Assembly (NCBI GenBank): GCA_026225945.1
Contig: JAMJFZ010001816.1
Location: forward strand, 7,004,001-7,068,000
Direction of reading: 5' to 3'
DNA length: 64,000 nt
Source: Cricetomys ansorgei
Taxonomy: Eukaryota > Chordata > Mammalia > Rodentia > Nesomyidae
The translations under genes and the position numbers were made by a program. Under the pieces are notes generated by a model. The model saw only the letters and a list, made by a program, of their open reading frames with translations. It was not told where the DNA came from and searched no databases. Below are positions 13,150 through 24,069 of this stretch, in pieces; within the stretch, counting starts at the first letter, position 1, and the number at the start of each line of letters is the position of its first letter.

Positions 13150-14312
13150 TTTTTAAAAGTTGGATAGAATTCTAAACTAAATCCATCTTGTCCTGGAATT
13201 TCTCGGGGGGTGCAAGGCTGTTATTGATTTAGATTCAATGCTTGCCATGTGTCTATTTGAATTATTGTCTCTTCTTGACTTAACTTGATTTTGGTTCTTG
13301 CTGATGTTTGATGTAGCACTTAGAGCTTTAAACTTTAGGACTACCTTCATTGTGTCCATAGATTTTTGGTATGTTGTGTTTTCATTTTCATTCAACTATA
13401 GGAAATGTTAATTTAGAAAAATCCTCACTTATCCATTTGCCATTCGGTACTGTTGTTGTTCAATCCCCATTTGTATGTATATTTTCTCTGGTTTCTATTG
13501 CTGTTGCTATCTATTTTATTTCATTGTGATCAGATACATTATGAGGAATTATTTCAATTTTTCTATACTTGTTAAGAGATGCATTGTGTCTAAATATGTG
13601 GCTTATTGTAGTGAAGGTTCCATGGGCTGCTTAGGAAAAAAATGTATACCGTCTATTGCATGGGTGGAATACTCTGTAGATACGCTAAGTCCATTTGATC
13701 TGTGATGTTATTTTGCCCTATTATTTCTCTGTTCATATTTTTGTCTGGATGATGTGCTCATTGATGAAAGTGGAGTATTGAAGTCACCTAATGTTAATGT
13801 GCTGGGGTTAACCTGATGCTTCATCTCTAGAAATATTGTATGAAGTTGGGTACACATGAATTTGGCACACACACATTGTAATTTCTTCATGAGGGTTTTT
13901 CCTTTAATCCATATGAAGCAACTTTCTTTTATGTCTTCTGAATAGCTTGGTACAAAGTCTATTTTATCAGATATTAGAAAGGCAACTCCAAGTTCCATGT
14001 GTTTAGAGTATTTTTGCCCACACTTCTTTTGTGATGAGGTATATTTTATGAAGGAAGCAAAATGATGAATTCTGTTTTAAAATCCAGTCTGCTAGTCTGT
14101 GTCATTTGATTTGGGAACTGGACCCACTGATTCCAAAGTTATTATAGAAAGATATATAATGATTCCAGTCATTTTGTCAATTTCATGGTTTTCTGAGTCT
14201 TCCTTTGTTTAATCACTGACCTAACATTTTTATTTTTCACTGTCTTCCTTTGGATATGCTTATGCCTTTCTTCGGTGTGAAGTCTTTCTGTTACCATCTA
14301 TAGGGCTGACTT

Positions 14313-14405
14313 GGTATCATTCTATAGTTCAGGTTGGCCTCAAACTCAGAGTAATGCTCCTTCTTCAGTTTAGTGCTAGGATTACAAGTATGAGCTTCCA
14401 AGCTG
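14313..14405 (-). mobile_element. Old B1-type SINE
   Basis: Inverted B1 words 'ttcaggttggcctcaaactc', 'gtgctaggattacaagtatg' and a terminal 'aagctggc'. It is diverged, lacks the right part, and directly follows the L1 5' junction. Confidence 0.65.
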
Positions 14406-16559
14406 GCAAGAGAAAATGAAAAGCATAATTTACTATGCAATTCCCAATATGCACGATGTAGTGTCTACGAAAGTTTGAACTAGCTGTCCCAAGGGAAAAC
14501 TAGCCCTTCTAGTTTTACAGCTCTAAACTCTCACAAGCTAAAATTTGAATACACAATGGTGGGCTGGGAGGTGAAGGGTATGTGTGACACTTTGCTATAA
14601 TAACTTGAATCAGGATGACTCTGATTTGTAACACTCTAGAAACTGGAGTCTGTTATACAACTTCATAATGCCAGTACATGATTTCATGATCAAACATATA
14701 TCATTATAAAGTGACTTGGAGCTTGACAATAAAAACTACTAAGAAAAAAATAGCCTGGTCATATTGTTTTTCATCTACATACACTTTTTCTCCTTCAAAT
14801 AATTAGGCTGGACAGCTTTCTTCATTGCATATCTAAAACAATGAGCCTCTCTCTAACCAGAAAATTGACACCAATTCTATGGCACTACAGTTAAATCTTC
14901 TGAGCATAAAATGATGGAAATCCACTGAGAACTTTATATTAAAAAATACTGTCTTTTTAATCACCGAGAAATAAATATATTAAAAATTTATTTAAATATA
15001 ACTAACCTGCAGTACGAAAAACTCAACAGTATAATTATAAATACCTTGGATATCCTTCTACCAAAATCAGGGTCTTTAAGGAGAAATGCAGCTTATTCTC
15101 CTGTGATATCAAGACAACAAGTCATAGAGACTAAATTATAAATATATTGAAATTCTGCTATCTTACTTACAGTATTAGAAAAATACCATGAACAATAATA
15201 TATTTAAATTTCCACATAAGCTGCATTAAGCATTTACTTCTTTAATGAGCTAATTGAAAGTTTTTAAAAAGGTAACTACCTCAAATTGGGACTGTACTTG
15301 CCATTAATATGGAAGACTTTTGTATAAATAATCTTCCCAACCACTCAAGAGGGACAATTTTAGTATTTTAATAGAGCTTAAGAACCTCAGCGTGTGACTG
15401 GTATGCAAATCTCCCTGTCCCTCCTCACAATCTAAATACACACAATGGATAATGGATCGCTACACTGACTTTCACTCAGAAGTGGACTGAACAAGAAAAA
15501 AAAAGACAGTCATAGATACTTTCTATTCTTTAAAAGGGCTACTCATATCATATGGCTATTATGTTCTCTAGAAGCCACAACTAAACTATGAAGAGTCCCT
15601 AAAGACTAAACAAATGGCTAAAGATGTCGTTATTGATTTCTAAAAAAAAAATATTACTATGATGATGCTCTTCTAACTCACCATCTTTGTAACTGGAAGG
15701 GTCTTAGTTCTTCCTAAATGGGAGCTATGCACCCGAACATGTTGGGACCCATACAGAGTATAAATGTTGTTTTGAAGCATGCGAACGTCAGGTAACTCAG
15801 GTAGAGAGAAGACCCATTTAGACCTTTAGGCTGGCTCAACTCTATTTCTTTTATTTCCCCTAATGGTTCTCTTATTTATTTGAAACTATGGAAAATTGTA
15901 ATTAATTACTTTGAAATCCAGTGTGGAGCTGTAATTACAGGCCGTCAATTTTCACTGACAAAATACAGTTATGCATTTAAGTATTTCTATAAACACATGT
16001 AGAATGTGTAGCTAGCATCTCATAAACATAAAAAAACTGCCACTCACTCTTTAAATAAATTGAATTTTTTTCTCAAATAAGAGGAATATATCCAACTATA
16101 TTTTTTTTATTTTGGTTGGCAATCGTCTCACTTTTCTGTAGACCTTAATGGTCTAATAATGGATCTTGCCAACCATTATGAGCTACAGCCCAGCTAGGGA
16201 CCCATAAGTTTTATTGTGTTCCATTATCTGACCATTAGAGGCCACAAGTGTCCTCATCACATTTTGCTAAGGAAAAGGTGTGGAAAGTGTGCAGTCAGAA
16301 GGTTTTCTAGCATCAGAGACATGAAAGCTCCAACATCTCCTATGTTGAGACCATTCATTTCCCTTAAACTGAAATGTGTACAGTGTATACCTCTTGGTTA
16401 AAGTTTTTCCGTTCAGTCCTGACAGAAAACAAAATATACAATTCAGTAGTGGTATAAAAAAAAATTCCTGTTTCCTTTACCTGATCAGTCCTGATGCTAA
16501 GAGAATTTGTCAGAGCTGCTTAGCATATATGCTCAAATTGGTTTAGAAAATATAATTTT
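14406..16559. other. Unassigned AT-rich stretch
   Basis: No gene or recognisable repeat. Strong A/T bias with many TAAT/ATTA words. The candidate regulatory palindromes at 15898-15940 lie here. Confidence 0.45.
15898..15940. promoter_or_regulatory. Pair of palindromes with homeodomain-type TAATTA cores (candidate)
   Basis: Two perfect 12-bp palindromes occur 19 bases apart: gtaattaattac (15898-15909) and ctgtaattacag (15929-15940). TAATTA is the core recognised by many homeodomain proteins and paired sites can bind dimers. The palindromes are directly visible; any enhancer role is inference. The surroundings are AT-rich, which raises the chance frequency of such words. Confidence 0.25.
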
Positions 16560-17560
16560 TCTTTTGTCTTTTAAGATTTATTGAGGTATATATGGCATAC
16601 AAGTAATGCACAGATTTCATGTACATCTTAATCAGTTAGGAAATACACATATTCCTGTGTTACCATTCTAGAATAAAGGTACTAAATGTAGCCACGTACC
16701 TATCACCACCATAGTCTTTATTGTAGCCTTGTATACGTTTGTACATCACGTGTTTTTATAAAAAACAATGTAAATTTTCTTCCCTTGCCATATTTGTGGT
16801 ACACACTGCTACTTTCAGTGGGCACTACGCTGCTCAGGGGAGCTCAGGCTACCTTGTATAACATAGACTTAGAATGCACCGAGAAACAATCCCCGTCCCG
16901 GCTGCCTCCATTTCCTGGGTTCCACTCTGTTTCTGTGAGTTCAGTGATTTTAGATACCACATATGAGAGAAATCACAACATGCTTGATTGTTTCACTGGG
17001 AATAAAGCCTCTGGGCTCATCCATGTTACTGACATGCCAGTATTTACTGCTTTCTTAAAGACGGAATGTTGTCCTGTTGTATGGCTATGCATTGTTTTTA
17101 TCCCTTCGCATCTTTATGGGCATTTGCACTGTTTCCAAATTGTAACTGTTGTAAATGGTGATGCAACAAAAAAGTAAGTGTCAATACTCTTTGAAATCCA
17201 GATTTTAATTTTCCTGTACGTACACTTGGAAGTGGAATGGCTGGCTCTTTAAATTTTAGAGGAACTTCCATTCCATCTTCTATAGTGGATGCACCATTCA
17301 CCATTCCTACCATCGGTGTATGAAAGTTCTGATGCCTTTTATGAACATGTTGAATCTTGCTATCTTTTCTTTGGTTGTTTGATTTTGATAAACATGAGTA
17401 TATATCTATGTTTTTTATTTGCATATGATTCTTATTTGCATTTCCTAGAAGGTTGGTAGTGCTGAGTACTTTTCCTGATTCCTGGTGACCATCTGTACAT
17501 CTTAGAAAGGTCTGAATGACATAACTTTGGCTGCTATTCCAATTGTTACTATTGGCAAAC
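16560..17560 (-). mobile_element. Ancient L1M 3' region, antisense
   Basis: On the + strand it begins with the inverted mammalian L1M 3'-UTR word 'ttattgaggtatatatggca'. Later it has 'gataccacatatgagag', 'ctcatccatgtt', 'gggcatttgcactgtttcc', 'cttggaagtggaatggctgg', 'aggaacttccattcc', 'atagtggatgcaccattcac' and 'cttatttgcatttcctagaa'. These follow the order expected for an inverted L1M 3' end. Heavy divergence indicates a pre-rodent insertion. The 163-codon - strand frame at 17098-17589 and the 130-codon + frame at 16785-17177 both lie in it and are not genes. Confidence 0.8.
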
Positions 17561-18124
17561 TCTTTGCCACACCAACCAATAGCCACCATAATTACTTTGA
17601 ATTTATATTATCTCTTTGATCACTGTTCACATTCCATTTAACATAAAAAGAAGCCTAATTTAAGTTACTAAGTTTTTTGTGCCAAGGAGATCATATTTAT
17701 TATCAAGAGAATGAGGAAAACAAAGTGTCAAATTTCTTGAGCATAAGATAGAGCTGTACAGAGCTTGGAACAGTCAAGAGCTTCATAAATCATCACACAA
17801 ATTGTTCCCACTGCTCTGGTCATCTTAAGCCCGACATAATTTTGAGAGGTCTTATGGAGCAAATGTTCATGATTATCCATAGCCTAATTCATACATCAAA
17901 TCCTACATCTTCCATTAGCACGTGAGTAATCTTTATGTTAGTACATTCTGTGAAGCATGCTGACCCAAGGTCAAAGGACCATTACTGTGACTGCTCTAAT
18001 GCTTTTCTCCTGCTGTCTGCAAGGATAAAAGTCTGGCTTCTTAATTGGTATTACTTCATGGTGTTTCCCTAAACAGACCAATTTCTGTTTTTCTGTCACG
18101 TAAAATCTATACACCAGAGTCTGC
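17561..18124. other. Unassigned non-coding stretch
   Basis: No gene or recognisable repeat seen. Confidence 0.45.
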
Positions 18125-18250
18125 TCAACAGCATTTAATCAACAGCATTTAGTAATCACCTACTCTATACCAATCCTCTTCTTGATGTCAAGGACCCGGC
18201 ATTAAATAAAACAGGTGAGAATTCTATCATCCTGATATTTTCCTCTAGTG
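18125..18250 (-). mobile_element. L2-like ancient LINE fragment
   Basis: The inverted L2 3'-end pattern is visible as 'aatcacctactctatacc' and then 'gcattaaataaaacagg', parallel to the L2 text about a common exchange of accumulation, tissue-neutral sequence. A short direct duplication (aacagcattta, twice at about 18129-18151) lies at its start. Confidence 0.45.
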
Positions 18251-19325
18251 AAGAAAAAGGTGGGGTAGAAAGAATCACACCAAAATATATCAGACACTGA
18301 CTCTGAAAAGATTGGAAATCATTTAATGACAGATAACCACAAGTTAGGGTGTTGGGAGTATATACATATATGTCTATGATAGTGACATGAGTTTTAAGAA
18401 CCAGCTAACCACGTAAGGTCTAAGAGTGAATGCTCTATGCAGAAGGACACTGGGATGAGGGCTCTGTAATTTGACTCTAACATCACTGAGAAACAGGCAG
18501 TGTGACAGGAGCAGTAAAAACACATGTGGAAGCTGAAGACGAGTTCTCAGGGAACCGGGAACATGGTGGCTTCTGCTTTGTAGTCCCAAATCGTTAGTTT
18601 CAGAGTTGATATCTAGCAAAATGATCAAGATACTATGCTATGTATAGAGAGTGGATTACCATTCTGCCCTAAGAAAGAAGGGGATTTTATTATGTGCAGC
18701 AGTAACTGGAGGATATTACGGTAGCTGAAGTAATCTAGGCAGATAAACAAGTACTTACAAAGCCAACATGCTTGTATGTTGTGTTTCATGCTAACTGACA
18801 TAGAAACCACATACACTATGGAAATTCAAGAGAGACTGATTAAGTTAGAGAAGACTTCATGCAGAGGCGGTAGCTAAGCACCGGAACATCAAATCTGATA
18901 GCAGGCAGTAGGATATGACTGGACCCACAGTAGACACAGTTGAGCATGGTGGGCTTTCACTGAACTAAGCCTGAGAATCTTCTCAACACACGATTAATCC
19001 ACAGCAATTGGTTAGAATTGACCTGAAAGACAAACCTCTTTTCTGCCTCTAATATAAATGACAAGGAAGGAAAGTTGAATGCATTTCAGGCAGGAGTAAG
19101 GAGTGTTAGCCAGAGTGGACACAACCAAGTTCATAGCCTGTTTTCAAATTGAAAAGTGGATATCAGATTGAAGATATTTTTTTTAATTAGAAGAATGAAG
19201 TAGGTAAATGTTGTGCCAGTCTCAAACGGTTTTTGTACTGATTTTTGATTACTAGAGTGTTATCCAATATCATAGTTATATAATACTCACGCAGTCCCCA
19301 TTCTTCATTTTGTAGATTGTAACTG
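18251..19325. other. Unassigned non-coding stretch
   Basis: No gene. Parts of 18840-18960 may continue the L2 fragment, but the resemblance is too weak to call. Confidence 0.4.
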
Positions 19326-19378
19326 AAGCTATGTACAAAGAAGCTATGTAAGCTATGTACAAAAGCTATGTACAAAAA
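19326..19378 (+). repeat. Short tandem repeat, unit about 14-15 bp
   Basis: Three full units and one partial unit of the word 'aagctatgtacaaa'. The second copy is shortened to 'aagctatgt', so the array is irregular. Confidence 0.9.
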
Positions 19379-19394
19379 TTGAAGAATGTACAAA

Positions 19395-19685
19395 GACTTT
19401 CAACTTCTTATTTTGCATTCTATCTTTGTCTGCAACTTTCCACTCTTTCATGCAACACCTCTAGAAACAATCTCCTTCCTTTACTATCAAAAACTTCTTT
19501 GGTGTTGACTGGATAAACAATTAGGGGCTGCTCCCTGGGGAAGACTCTTTCTCCCGCTCTCGGCATTCCCTGGTTGCCTGTGGTTCTTTGTCTAGGCTCA
19601 GAGACCCACGACATTTTCTCCTTCCATATCTAATGGCGTTGTCCTTGTTCATGTCTTGTTTAGATGGCAATGTCAATTCATCACT
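19395..19685 (-). mobile_element. Antisense Lx-type L1 3'-UTR fragment
   Basis: The + strand shows 'ggctgctccctggggaag', 'actctttctcccgctctcgg', 'cattccctggttgcctgtgg' and 'gttgtccttgttcatgtctt', which are inverted Lx 3'-UTR words. It is the same part of the element as 36440-36600. The left boundary is uncertain. Confidence 0.65.
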
Positions 19686-19689
19686 GAGT

Positions 19690-19955
19690 GCTATCAGGGC
19701 AGGAATGCAAGTCAGGAACCACACAGGAATGCTGCATGCAGGCCTTTCTTTCTGGCTCACTCAAAGGACAACGTTTAGTTACCTTTCTCACGCAGGTGGA
19801 GACCACCTGCCCAGTAAATGAGCTGAGCCATGCTACATTCAACAGTCCCTCTCACGTATGTCCACAGACCAACCGAGTAACCACAATTACCCAATCAAGA
19901 CTCTTTTCAGGTGATTCTAGTCCGTGTCAAGTTGACAGTTGATGCTAACTAGGAC
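19690..19955 (-). mobile_element. URR1-like rodent repeat, inverted
   Basis: The + strand ends in 'caggtgattctagtccgtg' then 'tcaagttgacagttgatg', the inverted start of the rodent repeat also seen at 41345-41690. Between them are degraded internal words such as 'aatgagctgagccatgct' and 'acccaatcaagact'. It directly follows the L1 fragment. Confidence 0.6.
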
Positions 19956-20769
19956 ACAGAGTAAAATGAATGTGGCTAATGTATATTAAAACATTAGTAT
20001 CTCTTTGTCAACAGTACTGGTCATTTTAATGTTGATCCAGAGATCTTAAAATTGAGCAGTTTCCCAATCACAGCACTATTCCATTTCAAACAGCAACAAC
20101 TTTGGTGCGGGAGCTTCCCTACACATCGTAGAATGTTTGACAGTATGTCTGCCCTCTTCTAACCATTACATGCATGTAACATCTCTCAGCAGTAGCCATC
20201 AAAACGTCCTCAGACATTTCCAGATAGCCCCTGAACAGAAAAACCATCCCAGCTAAGAAACACTGAACACATGGAATAGATCTTTTAACACTGGTTGTAT
20301 TTAGACTCCCCAGAAACCTCTTCACACTAAGCAACTAAGAAAGCTGACCCAGACTTTGTAGGCTCGGAAGTCTGATTGGCTGTCAAGCTAACAACAGTCA
20401 AAGAAGCTGTTAAAAACCCAGTGATTTCTTTTCGGAAGGGTTTCTTGGTATCAATTCAAATAGAAACAAACGTAAATTGACATTTGTACTGACATTCCAT
20501 GCGTTATCCTTGGGTTAACGTCTGGGAAGATAAGTTTTGCAAAACATTATAGTAAGAGATGCTTTTTGTGGATAAAGACAAATGGATGAATTCAGACAAA
20601 GTGCAGGATGGCATTGCATCATCTCCCATGAGCCAGAAAAATGCTCCGACATTGTAGGCTGAAAAAGAAAAGCCTAAATTCAAACATATTTCAACATGCA
20701 ATAAGGAAGGATTTCACATGCTTTTAAGGACCAGGCAATATATTTTTCTGGTGTCCAGGAAGTGTGTGA

Positions 20770-20771
<2 letters not shown>
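19956..20771. other. Unassigned non-coding stretch
   Basis: No gene or recognisable repeat. A 71-codon - strand frame at 20119-20334 has no recognisable motif. Confidence 0.45.

Positions 20772-20809
<38 letters not shown>
20772..20809 (+). repeat. (GT)n microsatellite
   Basis: About 19 GT units with one early 'gc' variant. Confidence 0.95.
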
Positions 20810-20812
<3 letters not shown>

Positions 20813-21454
20813 CCAGAAACTCTTTAATATGTGTGCCTTAGAAGTATTTCTATCTCCCGGCATTAGCTTTTTACACTCTTCAAGGCTTGATACATTCTCA
20901 ATGAAGGATTAATAGGATGAGACGTGTGTCTGAAGGAGATAGCAATTTCCCTTGTATCAGTAAAATTCCATGATTGGGAAGACCAAAATTTTATTACATC
21001 AGAAGTCTCTAAGAAGTAATAACCCAGTTATATCTAAAAACAGTTTCGGCCTCTTAACTACAGTTAACAATCTTTTTTAATTCCACACCACAGTCTCTGG
21101 ATATCATAACAGACATAGTCAAGTGCCCGAAATGAACTGTGCAAGTCATCTCTTTTAAGTTAGCTTGTCTTGTGATCGTCTCTTGAGCAGAGCTTCAAGC
21201 CTCGTGCTAAGGTTTTGGGACTTTATATTGGTGGCCCTTTTTTCCTCTAGGAATTTAAAATCTAGTTAGGGAAATTGGCCGTTACAAGAAAAACGTTGCC
21301 ACATATTGAGGTCAATAGCAAATGAGAGACAGAGACTTTGCACGCTAAGGAAATTCTGGGTGTTGTGGGATAAATATTACAGATTAAAGAAAAACTTAAT
21401 GACTGCCCAAACATGGTCACAAAACTGTGTTAGTGTCCCGAATCATTAAAACGC
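20810..21454. other. Unassigned non-coding stretch
   Basis: No gene or recognisable repeat seen. Confidence 0.45.
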
Positions 21455-21640
21455 ACCGACTCTGAGATCAGAAAGCCTGTAGTCAGCATCCTAACTTCCA
21501 CTCCTGTCGGCTGTGTGGTGTGAGACCTATTGCTTAACCTCTCTGATTCTCCATTGCCACATCGGCACAAAAACAATAGAATTCATCCGAGGTCGATGGG
21601 AGGCAGTAGGAGAACTGACTTAATTGGCCCACACGCTGTA
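21455..21640 (-). mobile_element. MIR SINE
   Basis: Inverted MIR layout is clear: 'gactctgagatcagaaagcc', 'tgtcggctgtgtggtgtgag', 'attgcttaacctctctgatt', 'ctccattgccacatcggcac' and an 'aacaatagaattcat' tail. It is a good-quality ancient copy covering the core and 3' half. Confidence 0.75.
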
Positions 21641-22099
21641 CTCAGGACCCTAGTCGGCACACGTTTGTTTTTATTACTTGTTAAAAAGTATACAGTGCAG
21701 TGCACCTGAGAGACATGTATCCATCACTTAAATATATCTGAGAATCTCTTCTGGGTCATAACAAGAGCTCCCCCACTTGCAAGTCCTTGGGCACACTAGC
21801 GTCACTTCTGCTGCGTTTCAGTTCCCTCGGATCTGCACCTGCTTTGTAGGACTGTTTGAGAAAGAAAAGCAGTAACACACACCGTGCGCAGCTAGCAGCC
21901 CGTTGCAGCCCTCTGCACACTTGGCAGCCTGGTGTAGAATTTGCCCTCCATACCCATTCCAGTAAGTGTTTTATCCCTTGAGAGAGAGAAATGGCAATTA
22001 CTAAGCAGGTTGTGACAACTATGGCAATTCTAGGAGGGTTCATAGTCATAACTGCCCGTTAGGTTAGAGAATCAGACGCTGTGGTAACAACGCCAAGGT
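21641..22099. other. Unassigned non-coding stretch
   Basis: No gene. The 97-codon - strand frame at 21756-22049 has no recognisable domain. Confidence 0.4.
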
Positions 22100-22260
22100 A
22101 ATAAATAAAGTTCCAGAGTTCGAGTCCTGCATCTAACAGCAACTAGCTCAAACCTTGAAAAAATACCTTCTCTTTCCATACATCTTTCTTCCTACATACC
22201 TCAAAGAGGGATAATGACAGATTCTCTACTTCTCAGGACTGTGTTTACAAAGCTCGAGGG
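22100..22260 (-). mobile_element. Possible second MIR SINE
   Basis: Inverted MIR-like order of words: 'gagttcgagtcctgcatc', 'aacagcaactagctc', 'acctcaaagagggataatga', 'ggactgtgtttacaaagc'. It is more degraded than the copy at 21455-21640. Confidence 0.45.
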
Positions 22261-22745
22261 AGATGGTATAGAAACCTACCTTGAAAACAGTACAAATGAA
22301 AGGTGTTAACACCTTTTAATTGAAAAGATTGTAGTAGAGGATCCACCAAGAGAATACAAAGTATTACTTGAAAGAGAGATAATTTTAAGAAGTTCAGTCA
22401 ATAGCTGTGTGTTGGATGTTCATAGTATAAATAATAATTCAGTTGTACATATCTGCACCCTGGGCTGGGGTGAAGCCAGTGCTGCAGCAAAGGACACCTT
22501 CCGTGGCAAGCGAGGCTCACGTTTTCTTTAACGCAGTGGAGGCGCTTGAGCTTCCTGGATGGTGGGCCAGACTGACTTGCACAGCACTGTAAAATATTAG
22601 CAATCTTCTTTTCTTCCCTTTGCAGAATGTTGAGTGATCTGAGATGAAAAACTAACCAGCACCTGTCAAATCTGAAACCCAGGCTTTGCTGACAGAAGGT
22701 CCACTGGACTTTCTTATCAAGAGAGCCTTTAAAAGGAGACTGTTT

Positions 22746-22833
<88 letters not shown>
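22746..22833 (+). repeat. (TC)n microsatellite
   Basis: More than 40 CT units with one 'ccc' near the start. It generates the spurious Arg-Glu-repeat frames on the - strand (22398-22904, 22652-22843) and Ser-Leu frames on the + strand. Confidence 0.97.
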
Positions 22834-22835
<2 letters not shown>

Positions 22836-24018
22836 GGGCTCATCAGAATTGCTGGACCCTTGACTTAGAGGGCACGCTGTCTCCCACGAAGGACTTTTGA
22901 TCATGGAGCTTTTTATTCAGATTTGACTTCACATTATGGTTAATCAATACCATGCAACTGTCCGGTCCCCAGTCAGATGCACATCTCTCCATCAGGCAGG
23001 GAGGCCTCCTAATTGAGGAAAAGTCAGAGACCTAGGCTCTGAGCCCTCAGGCCATAGTCTGCACCCACTCTCTCCTTTCATAGCCTTCTAGGGATGGTGG
23101 AAATAAAATTTAGAGACATGACAGGCGCAGCCAAGGAGGATCAATTCCTGTCACTTGCCACCACTGTTTACTGCTGGCCCTGCTCTTCAGAGGGTGTTTT
23201 TCTTTCATAGCTTAGGGGAACTTAACCTTTTAAAAATGGGAAGATGGTTTCTTCATGAATTTTAAATTATTTTTATCTCCTTTGTCTAGTATTGTTGATT
23301 AGATTAAAATGAATATTTGCCTCCCCATCTCCAATACCAAATTTTGTTCAGTAATAGCTAAGGGAAAAAATGTAAATTGTTATGCTGGTATTTGTGGCCA
23401 CAATCAGAAGGAATCACATTGGTTACTGCTTGTGTAGCAATGCACCTGGACAATCTAGCATCCTCCTGTCCCCAGTATCAGCAAAAATTAAAAAAGAAAT
23501 TCTGTTATCAAATTTGTCACTGTTTTTTACCTAAGCTGCTTATATGCCTGGAGAGTATGAAAGGAGATCAAATGTCTTGGTGAGAATTTAAAATACATGA
23601 CCATGAGTATACTCTAGCACCCCAGCACTGAATGTATAAAATGTTTACACGATAAGGACATTTTCTCTTTCCATCTAGCTGTTTGAGAATGCCATCGTTC
23701 TCAAATGATGCCATCAAACCTGGCATTAGGAATGGGTGATGATGCCTTACATGAAAATTCCTGGTCTCCCAGTAAGCCTGCATCCATTTCATTTTATTCA
23801 TACAGTGTTGATCTTCTCGTGACAACTAAACAAAATTCCTTAAAATATGAGTGTTCTTGGCTTATGAGAATCTTAAAAATACATAAAGGTTGACCATTTT
23901 TAACCCTGATATTACTTCCAAAGAGTGAAAATTAGTCATTCATCCAGTTAACATGTAGTATAGCTTCACTGAAATAGGTTTAGTGATTTCCCATTCCTTT
24001 TGCCATATAATCACATAT
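22834..24018. other. Unassigned non-coding stretch
   Basis: No gene or recognisable repeat. Open frames at 23377-23893 on both strands are short and overlapping. Confidence 0.45.
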
Positions 24019-24032
24019 ATGTGTGTGTAAAT

Positions 24033-24065
<33 letters not shown>
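24019..24065 (+). repeat. (GT)n microsatellite
   Basis: A short 'gtgtgtgt' block, a spacer 'aaatcat', then about 15 GT units. Confidence 0.93.

Positions 24066-24069
<4 letters not shown>

Larger units (their letters stand above)
9130..14312 (-). mobile_element. Antisense rodent L1 (ORF2 and 3' part), broken by two insertions
   Basis: Read on the - strand this is a decayed L1. It enters from the 3' end near 9130 and runs back through ORF2 to about 14312. Telling stretches on the + strand are the 3' region around 9210-9430 ('tcccaccaagagtgag'), the ORF2 C-terminal part around 9680-9910, the 'gtcaaaaatcaaggat' block at 10098, the 'ttggtttggctagcctggg' block at 10266-10290, and the inner ORF2 blocks at 10960-11820 and 13150-14312. 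A - strand frame at 9682-9909 retains L1 ORF2-like residues ('LVSRMYKELN'). Stops and small indels are frequent, so it is dead. It is interrupted by an unidentified insert (10423-10927) and by another L1 3' end (about 11823-13149). A B1 abuts its 5' side. Confidence 0.85.

Noticed and set aside
16785..17177. 130-codon + strand frame with a signal-peptide-like start
   Set aside because: It is antisense to the same L1M element; the hydrophobic start is coincidental.
17098..17589. 163-codon - strand frame
   Set aside because: It falls within an ancient L1M 3' end and does not keep L1 ORF2 residues in a continuous way; not a gene.
22398..22904. 168-codon - strand frame with an Arg-Glu repeat
   Set aside because: The repeat is the translation of the (TC)n microsatellite at 22746-22833; the flanks have no coding character.
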